Origin: Lachnospiraceae bacterium
GTDB lineage: Bacteria; Bacillota; Clostridia; Lachnospirales; Lachnospiraceae
DNA length: 8,323 bases
Direction: 5' to 3'
Assembly (NCBI GenBank): GCA_017477005.1
Contig: JAFUXY010000185.1
Span: 1 to 8,323, forward strand
Positions 6,801 to 8,323 of this stretch are shown here, piece by piece (within the stretch, counting starts at the first letter, position 1; the number at the start of each line of letters is the position of its first letter). A program made the position numbers and the translations under genes. The notes beneath the pieces were generated by a model. That model had not been told where the DNA came from and searched no databases. It saw only the letters and a program-made list of their open reading frames with translations.

Positions 6801-8017
6801 ACATTACGCAGATCAAGCTGTCTGACGTGGTGATCAATCTTGGACCTTTGACCTATACTGGTTATGAGCAGACCCCGGCCATCGTTTCCGCGACCTACAA
6901 CAACGGACAGGGATCGATCCCGGCCAGCGAGCTTGTGATCGTATCCGGCAGGGGCACGAACGCGGCTACCTACAAAGCGCAGTTCCAGACCGTTTCCGGC
7001 ACATCGGCGGCGGCCAACTTCGAGGGAACCGCTGAGAAGGAGTACACGATTGATCCGGCGCCGATTTCCGGCGTGGCGCTTTCGAAGACAAGCTTCACTT
7101 ATAATGGTTCGAAGCAAGTGCCGACTGTCAGCAGCGCGACGCTGAAGGAGGGTACGGACTTTGATGCGACGATCCCGACGACTTCCACGAATGCAGGCGA
7201 CTACACCGTGACTGTGACCGGGAAGGGCAACTATACCGGCACAGAGACATTGAAGTACACGATCGCGCAGGCGGCTATTTCCGGCGCGAAGCTATCCAAG
7301 TCGAGCTTCACGTTCAACAACGCAAAGCAGGTACCGACCGTGAGCGTGGGAAGCCTGAAGTCCAACACGGATTACAAGGCCACGTTCAGCAACGCCAATT
7401 CCAAGAACGTGGGAACCTACACCGTCAAGGTGGACGGACAGGGCAACTACAAGGGAAGCCAGACTTTGACCTACAAGATCACGAAGGCTTCGAACCCGAT
7501 TAAGATTTCGAAGGCGAAGGGCTCCATCCTCGTGACGAAGACGGTCAACGTGAAGTCTCTGGTGAGCAAGGCACAGGGAAGCCTGACCTATGCGACGAGC
7601 GACAAGAAGACCGCCACTGTGACAAGCAAGGGCGTTGCCACAGGCGTGAAGCCTGGAAAGGCCACGATCACCGTCAAGGCGGCGGGCAATGCGAACTACA
7701 AGAGCGGCTCCGTGAAGTACACGTTGACCGTTACGAAGCTGGCGAAGCCCACGAATGTGAAGCTCACGAACAGCAAGAAGAAGCAGCTTGGCGTTTCCTG
7801 GAAGAAGGTCTCCAACGCTACTGGATATCGCGTGTTATATTCTACGAAGAGCAATATGAAGAGCGCGAAGACCAAGGACGTGAAGACCACGAAGGCGACG
7901 TTGACGAAGCTGACCTCGAAAAAGACCTACTACGTGCAGGTGCGCGCGTACGTGAAGAAGTACACGGCGAACAACGCATCGGACGCTTCTTCGAAGGTTT
8001 CGAAGAAGGTGAAATAA
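560..8017 (+). CDS. Giant secreted multi-domain surface/adhesin-like protein (body; Ig-like, MBG-like and FN3 modules)
   Basis: The frame is open from 245 to the TAA at 8015-8017. GTG at 560 is only the first conventional start codon in this frame and is probably not used, because the ribosome binding site and signal peptide lie at 252-371 in another frame. The likely full gene is 273-8017, about 2,581 residues. Order, numbering from 560: acidic region (to ~90); duplicated unknown domain (116-240, 287-418); a third unknown domain (~431-548); tandem Trp/Tyr-rich modules (554-714, 715-873); Ig-like domains (~874-1996, best Big_2 at 1797-1882); four MBG-like modules (2003-2310); Big_2 (2311-2394); Lys-rich FN3 (2395-2485). 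I count only six Cys. No catalytic motif, LPXTG, S-layer homology domain, dockerin or membrane anchor is visible. Such modules in Clostridia typically form rod-like extracellular adhesins or scaffolds; adhesion is inferred and no ligand can be named. Confidence 0.85.
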   Translation: MDAEEAAAEEEAVEEATEETTEDDAIDETGNDSDVFEDQSISDATIEDEVASDEADSLNEAGEIEEASETEEAEVSEEADVLMDADGVGVQVTARKQTQLEYDGLVSKAQSADFKVADGEMTGTLYYKNAANSTTNEDGKKWVDAYGDGYFFIVNFIGLPAGVTDTQIEIGFCPKDADPRVKSNWIGKCNLEAGDAGEDGKGGLLKILNKNEHLFCVSTPINGTDYIDTYDLSKLTLAKVGTADTITLAGNTGDTGLKVHNVNGAAIDASTLQKSIKVNSDTSDGSVARSITGTLNYQTDVYGYTKNGNDYTDGYFMNLKYSVANDSNITHIGVSIYTKANELGEGLGKVEVVALSDHTAAHVIRVPNKETMLRVVGFTADPGTNPATVSAKGIINGVGANNVSYQALYDLSGLTLASTSAISSATVDAVSRKPGENSLIRVGDTVKFQISGKIQGASSTLPSLVVSATGYGFEDIQDQTASNLKISGTTWSAEVSTKAKTATARSDTGSAGAGIKVNSATFTLSGTNKSAEVGLGAVIRKLGVLDPTLAVAKLAITETSGMHNGTGYNDSTNPYGVGETVSSDTYASATYTTSTPTVESGFETIMAYKWTFMEPDATTSSTYYTFALSADDYVSHLPLPTISKIGKAKISVAARAYYAPSSALPESVKVNTAYTEDKLAALVDDQNYFEVQKDWTSATTAKELNVDDYSVEGIIAITPTNGQYRGSNYNELTGVIYGVGEDEANDTFVQVTYTTSASAKDANVVAYEWTWKEPSGSAVTYYTFALSDNNFRSNLVLPTITTAGNATVSARIKKYYVSGGTLPNTVKANTRYTEDKLLALVDGENVFARSVWGAGDDSTNVSKTVKVKNYSLLTRLELVGPTPTFYVNQETSLTRLTYVVPNPSGIEGLTWSVASGDATAIRIKDYDQSTGDATVVGVAESDDASIQYTATDKTGESKTVSLPVTVSENAFTVDWSNRVVNTHEGVGTIDLESIFADKSTTTGAFDVPLYPLSVRRTTGTAKTYSDTEVKGFSYAFSYPTGDAGDTAKELYSITNNQLTVLDDANGTARVNVTITCGDDGTTDIDYFMLNVEEKVVSSALVLDPENYTINYEDTEDAKSIYTGIADGSNVEFAITVPSAHSTYVKLDVRDDDGNASDDVHDYKVSELQLKLTSGAATHYAKDTTVEIPVKATQSFSDGTKATGSCTFTVYITMSDITLKGAKITETTKAGNKVVKADTTSTETYPTILLAKGDTVGRTLTAEALPSGYSVGGNWAWSWTTNGIVDVNTSGTNRNIATIVPKAAGTTQISAAPEGSSTIIAKFNVVVYDQPSAPVITLTNENKVSAIDADGYAVTTSGSDYNLSYTVDGTEKKAVEGYKLKVETKNTSQKSGDETFEPITLSEEVATTGAGTVSAKQFTADPVTIDYSLVLTNENDEVEDTVKTAKPLSILVDNIALDADPFSFSPNAITVEPNANATLSSSYTPTTATGVEYAWSIVDYAADHKDVADTTNNAAYAKIINDTENKKDVTVKGMIVGTHKVDLKLTYTQNRIVDKAKKETQGTKYTTITIASDILAASDIRLTVDGVAYDGATDYYLANNSQKSMTVAATVLPTSVENRNVEWKLDKTSFATIKEASDGKVYTGTEVTIVPKDGVEGVVTLTATTQGDGTPRSRSVKIYVSPVSLEKVEFAVTNPDKSYRVITTDAIQNGKSINVVALPWPRSAEFDASLTSWKVYGNKTSNAGANGNIIVANDGNSATITGAALGTDYVEVSMSDGKTTAKTETRLAVTVSNKAPEFATIEMNTGNETIMVDATLNLVAGYTPSGADTSVLVWKSSNPSVASVVANDEKTGAVVTGLAPGTTTISVTGNNVVAKCELTVNALTPDSVSISSVVEKGTTTPELMKTEGSTTYAIVPASSTVVISAKATKGTKDASNPNVRWYNGSTEITDAATAKGATSVEFATGAAGTVTELTGRAAADSSRTTSITIYTAPVLSEALVTEKLLTVNNGEPIADTPYTGSAVEPKLTLNFNGYTLAEGTDYKVDYTTDHTNAGAKVATVSAGTGKLFTSAAAGSELNRPYNITQIKLSDVVINLGPLTYTGYEQTPAIVSATYNNGQGSIPASELVIVSGRGTNAATYKAQFQTVSGTSAAANFEGTAEKEYTIDPAPISGVALSKTSFTYNGSKQVPTVSSATLKEGTDFDATIPTTSTNAGDYTVTVTGKGNYTGTETLKYTIAQAAISGAKLSKSSFTFNNAKQVPTVSVGSLKSNTDYKATFSNANSKNVGTYTVKVDGQGNYKGSQTLTYKITKASNPIKISKAKGSILVTKTVNVKSLVSKAQGSLTYATSDKKTATVTSKGVATGVKPGKATITVKAAGNANYKSGSVKYTLTVTKLAKPTNVKLTNSKKKQLGVSWKKVSNATGYRVLYSTKSNMKSAKTKDVKTTKATLTKLTSKKTYYVQVRAYVKKYTANNASDASSKVSKKVK
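905..1813 (+). repeat. Two diverged copies of an unrecognised ~130-residue domain
   Basis: Copy 1 is about 905-1279 and copy 2 about 1418-1813. They share landmarks in the same order: TGTLYY versus TGTLNY near the start, DGYFF versus DGYFM about 30 residues on, and YDLSKLTLA versus YDLSGLTLA at the end. Copy 1 has three of the protein's six cysteines (FCP, KCN, FCV); copy 2 has none. I do not recognise the family. Its position just after the acidic linker suggests an exposed N-terminal head, possibly the ligand-binding part, but that is inference. Confidence 0.65.
1850..2200 (+). other. Unrecognised beta-type domain following the duplicated N-terminal domains
   Basis: The segment begins around RVGDTVKFQISGKI and runs to VIRKLGVLDP. 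Alternating hydrophobic and Thr/Ser-rich strands suggest a beta sandwich. RVGDTVKF resembles openings of Ig-like or cadherin-like extracellular domains in which a stretch such as 'GDTVT' begins the first strand. No family can be assigned with confidence. It separates the duplicated domains from the Trp/Tyr-rich tandem modules. Confidence 0.4.
2219..3178 (+). repeat. Tandem duplication of a ~160-residue Trp/Tyr-rich module
   Basis: Module 1 is 2219-2701 and module 2 is 2702-about 3178, directly abutting. Shared landmarks in order: LAIT versus IAIT at the start; YGVGE in both; ATYTTS versus VTYTTS; AYKWTFMEP versus AYEWTWKEP; TYYTFALS in both; LPTI in both; NTAYTEDKLAALVD versus NTRYTEDKLLALVD; and DDYSVEG versus KNYSLLT at the end. 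The DNA around TYYTFALS is also nearly identical. The family is not recognised. Exposed Trp/Tyr clusters would suit a carbohydrate- or ligand-contacting surface, but this is inference only. Confidence 0.75.
3179..4561 (+). other. Run of Ig-like beta-sandwich domains, first group
   Basis: Four consecutive units of about 95-125 residues can be delimited by their closing strands: 3179-3463 (ends LPVTVSE), 3464-3844 (ends FMLNVEEKV), 3845-4207 (ends FTVYITMSDI) and 4208-about 4561 (ends KFNVVVYD). The first has the Big_2-like order, with LTWSVASGDATAI followed by a variable loop, ATVVGVAESD and a closing VxV strand. The fourth has WSWTTNGIVDVNTSG and AAGTTQISA, again a Big_2-like pattern. The middle two are less typical. 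They probably serve as spacers lifting the N-terminal domains off the cell. Confidence 0.55.
4562..5608 (+). other. Ig-like domains, second group
   Basis: Three units can be separated: 4562-about 4922, 4923-about 5278 and 5279-about 5608. The second has a Big_2-like pattern (FSFSPNAITVEPNANATLS, then VEYAWSIVDY, then VKGMIVGTHKVDLKLTY). The third has IRLTVDG, VAATVLPTSVENRNVEWK and VTLTATTQGDG, close to the Big_2 consensus 'ATVLPxxAxNxxVxWxSSN...'. Assignment is by eye. GC content and codon choice here are already closer to the C-terminal half than to the N-terminal half of the gene. Confidence 0.55.
5609..5947 (+). other. Divergent Ig-like (Big_2-like) domain
   Basis: The unit starts LEKVEFAVTNPD and ends RLAVTVSNKAPE. 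It carries the expected core signals SWKVYGNKTSN, SATITGAALGTDYVEVSMSDG and a closing VTV strand, which follow the Big_2 order of Trp strand, G-x-A-x-G-T turn and C-terminal strand. It lacks the usual 'SSNPxVA' wording. Confidence 0.5.
5948..6205 (+). other. Canonical Big_2 (bacterial Ig-like group 2) domain
   Basis: This is the clearest single domain in the protein, about 86 residues. It contains the signature VLVWKSSNPSVASV, then TGAVVTGLAPGTTTISVTG and the closing strand CELTVNA. These match the known Big_2 pattern 'WxSSNPxVAxVxxxGxVxGxxxGxxxITAT'. Big_2 domains occur in intimin/invasin-type adhesins and in many Gram-positive surface proteins, where they act as structural spacers or weak binding modules. 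Confidence 0.8.
6206..6546 (+). other. Ig-like domain between the Big_2 and MBG-like modules
   Basis: The unit runs from TPDSVSISSV to TSITIYTAPVLSE. VRWYNGSTEITDA, VTELTGRAAADSS and a closing ITIY strand follow Big_2 order, with the usual Trp replaced in context by RWYN. It is the last Ig-like domain before the fold type changes. Confidence 0.5.
6566..7489 (+). repeat. Four MBG-like 'YTG...NAG...GNYTGT' beta modules
   Basis: Modules are about 6566-6811, 6812-7063, 7064-7276 and 7277-7489. The last two are exactly 71 codons each and clearly homologous: ISGVALSKTSFTYNGSKQVP against ISGAKLSKSSFTFNNAKQVP, and NAGDYTVTVTGKGNYTGTETL against NVGTYTVKVDGQGNYKGSQTL. The first two show the same landmarks more loosely: PYTGSAVEPK and LTYTGYEQTPA at the start, NAGAKVATV and NAATYKAQF in the middle. 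This is the widespread 'YTGxxxxP...GTDYxxxYxxNxNAGTxTVTxxGxGNYxGT' repeat of Firmicutes surface proteins, related to the MBG families. It is likely a stalk. Confidence 0.75.
7490..7741 (+). other. C-terminal Big_2-like domain
   Basis: The unit begins SNPIKISKAKGSI and includes LTYATSDKKTATVTSKGVA, TGVKPGKATITVKAAGN, ANYKSGSVKYTLTVTK. The 'YxTSDxxxATVxxxGxxTGxxPGxxxITV' order is typical of Big_2-type domains next to FN3 domains at the ends of clostridial secreted proteins. It is rich in Lys, like the domain that follows. Confidence 0.75.
7742..8014 (+). other. C-terminal Lys-rich fibronectin type III domain
   Basis: About 91 residues with the FN3 landmarks in order: KPTNVKLTN, LGVSWKKVSNATGYRVLYST (the conserved Trp and the 'GYxVxYS' strand), then TLTKLTSKKTYYVQVRAYV (the 'LxxGTxYxxxVRAY' strand). 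I count 22 Lys and 2 Arg against 2 acidic residues. The protein ends SKKVK with no sortase motif or membrane helix. The strongly basic end could hold the protein to anionic wall polymers, which would explain the lack of an anchor; that is inference. Confidence 0.8.
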
Positions 8018-8031
8018 GGCAACTATTCAGT

Positions 8032-8095
8032 CATATATGAAAACATTGGCAGGCGAACGCTTGCGCTCGGGCTGACATATGTTTTTCATATATGG
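8032..8095. repeat. 64-base palindromic element with perfect 16-base inverted arms
   Basis: CATATATGAAAAACAT at 8032-8047 is the exact reverse complement of ATGTTTTTCATATATG at 8080-8095. The 32 bases between hold a GC-rich imperfect hairpin: CAG at 8051-8053 with CTG at 8073-8075, CGA at 8055-8057 with TCG at 8068-8070, and CG at 8059-8060 with CG at 8065-8066. The whole can fold as one long hairpin with an AT-rich outer stem and GC-rich core, starting 14 bases after the stop codon. No T-run follows it, so it is not a classical terminator. It may define or protect the mRNA 3' end, or be a small dispersed repeat. Confidence 0.8.
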
Positions 8096-8145
8096 CGCAT
8101 AGGTTAGTTACAAAATGAGCAACTTGTAAACGATGTATTTTGGGG

Positions 8146-8167
8146 CGGGAGCCGGAATGGGCTCCCG
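8146..8167. repeat. GC-rich hairpin, 8-bp perfect stem
   Basis: CGGGAGCC at 8146-8153 pairs with GGCTCCCG at 8160-8167 around a 6-base loop (GGAATG). The right arm overlaps the self-complementary TCCCGGGA at 8163-8170. No T-run follows on either strand, so a simple intrinsic terminator is unlikely. Confidence 0.65.
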
Positions 8168-8186
8168 GGATCCCAGGGAAAATGAA

Positions 8187-8217
8187 CCCCCGGAGCCGGG
8201 TCATCCGGCTTCGGGGG
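8187..8217 (-). terminator. Strong GC-rich hairpin, possible minus-strand terminator
   Basis: CCCCCG at 8187-8192 pairs with CGGGGG at 8212-8217, G8193 with T8211 as a wobble, and AGCCGG at 8194-8199 with CCGGCT at 8205-8210, around a 5-base loop. The 13-bp stem is very stable. On the plus strand it is followed by CAAACCCC, which gives no U-tract. On the minus strand it is followed by TTCATTTT, which is moderately U-rich, so it could end a leftward transcript from a gene beyond the right edge. It could equally be a structured intergenic repeat. Confidence 0.35.
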
Positions 8218-8323
8218 CAAACCCCAGCCCACAAAGCAAGGGGAGAGGTTCCGAAATCAAAAAATAAACGTTTAGTCTCTTCATACTACGGAACGCTATT
8301 CACCCGGGATATCCGGTCAAAAA
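8218..8323. other. Right-hand intergenic end
   Basis: No coding sequence is supported. The segment goes from GC-rich to AT-rich near 8255. It contains the perfect 10-base palindrome TAAACGTTTA (8265-8274), a pair of inverted 6-mers GTTCCG (8248-8253) and CGGAAC (8289-8294) flanking it, and CCCGGGA (8303-8309) just before CCGGTCAAAA (8313-8322). The palindrome in AT-rich DNA could be an operator for a gene beyond the window; no clear promoter boxes accompany it. Confidence 0.5.

Noticed and set aside
6326..7117. Minus-strand frame of 263 codons
   Set aside because: It lies opposite clearly recognisable Ig-like and MBG-like modules, is Arg/Cys-rich and low in structure, and arises from the scarcity of stop codons opposite GC-richer coding DNA.
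905..7489. CRISPR array or nucleotide-level satellite
   Set aside because: The repeats are protein-domain duplications that are in frame, diverged and 210-480 bases long; there are no short identical repeats with unique spacers.
8031..8234. Minus-strand 67-codon frame in the 3' region
   Set aside because: It runs through the palindrome and both hairpins, has no ribosome binding site, and its residues reflect the GC-rich inverted repeats.
8259..8287. Promoter with CATACT as -10 box in the right-hand end
   Set aside because: Only four of six bases match TATAAT and the position 17 bases upstream is an A-run with no TTGACA likeness.

Overview
This window is dominated by one very large gene: a secreted, multi-domain, surface-adhesin-like protein of about 2,580 residues, transcribed rightwards. 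The gene is preceded by about 250 bases and followed by about 300 bases of non-coding DNA. The source looks like a Gram-positive member of the Clostridia, most likely Lachnospiraceae or a close relative. The grounds are a strong AAAGGAG-type ribosome binding site, a Lys/Arg-rich Sec signal peptide, a long acidic stretch after the signal peptide, and a C-terminus of Ig-like and 'GKGNYTGT'-type modules ending in a Lys-rich fibronectin type III domain. That architecture is familiar from secreted proteins of gut and oral Lachnospiraceae. The taxonomic call is inference; no marker gene is present.

Layout. Positions 1-250: GC-rich leader with no convincing gene, promoter or riboswitch, carrying an imperfect direct repeat that begins with TTTTGACCGG. 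Positions 252-260: ribosome binding site. Positions 273-371: ATG plus a textbook signal peptide ending in AFA, which hits a stop after 32 codons. Positions 362-8017: the rest of the protein in the -1 frame, uninterrupted. The two frames look like one gene split by a single-base loss (or a -1 shift), with a G7 tract nearby at 342-348. Order along the protein: acidic low-complexity region with no Lys/Arg; two copies of an unrecognised ~130-residue domain; a third unrecognised domain; two tandem copies of a ~160-residue Trp/Tyr-rich module; a run of Ig-like (Big_2-like) domains; four MBG-like beta modules; a C-terminal Big_2 domain; and a Lys-rich FN3 domain. I see no LPXTG, S-layer homology, dockerin or transmembrane anchor.

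Positions 8018-8323: a 64-base element with perfect 16-base inverted arms 14 bases after the stop codon, then two strong GC-rich hairpins, a TAAACGTTTA palindrome, and at the right edge an inverted copy of the TTTTGACCGG motif.

There is no operon or multi-gene system here. The points of interest are the broken or switchable signal peptide, the charge polarity and mosaic build of the protein, and the structured repeats around the gene.
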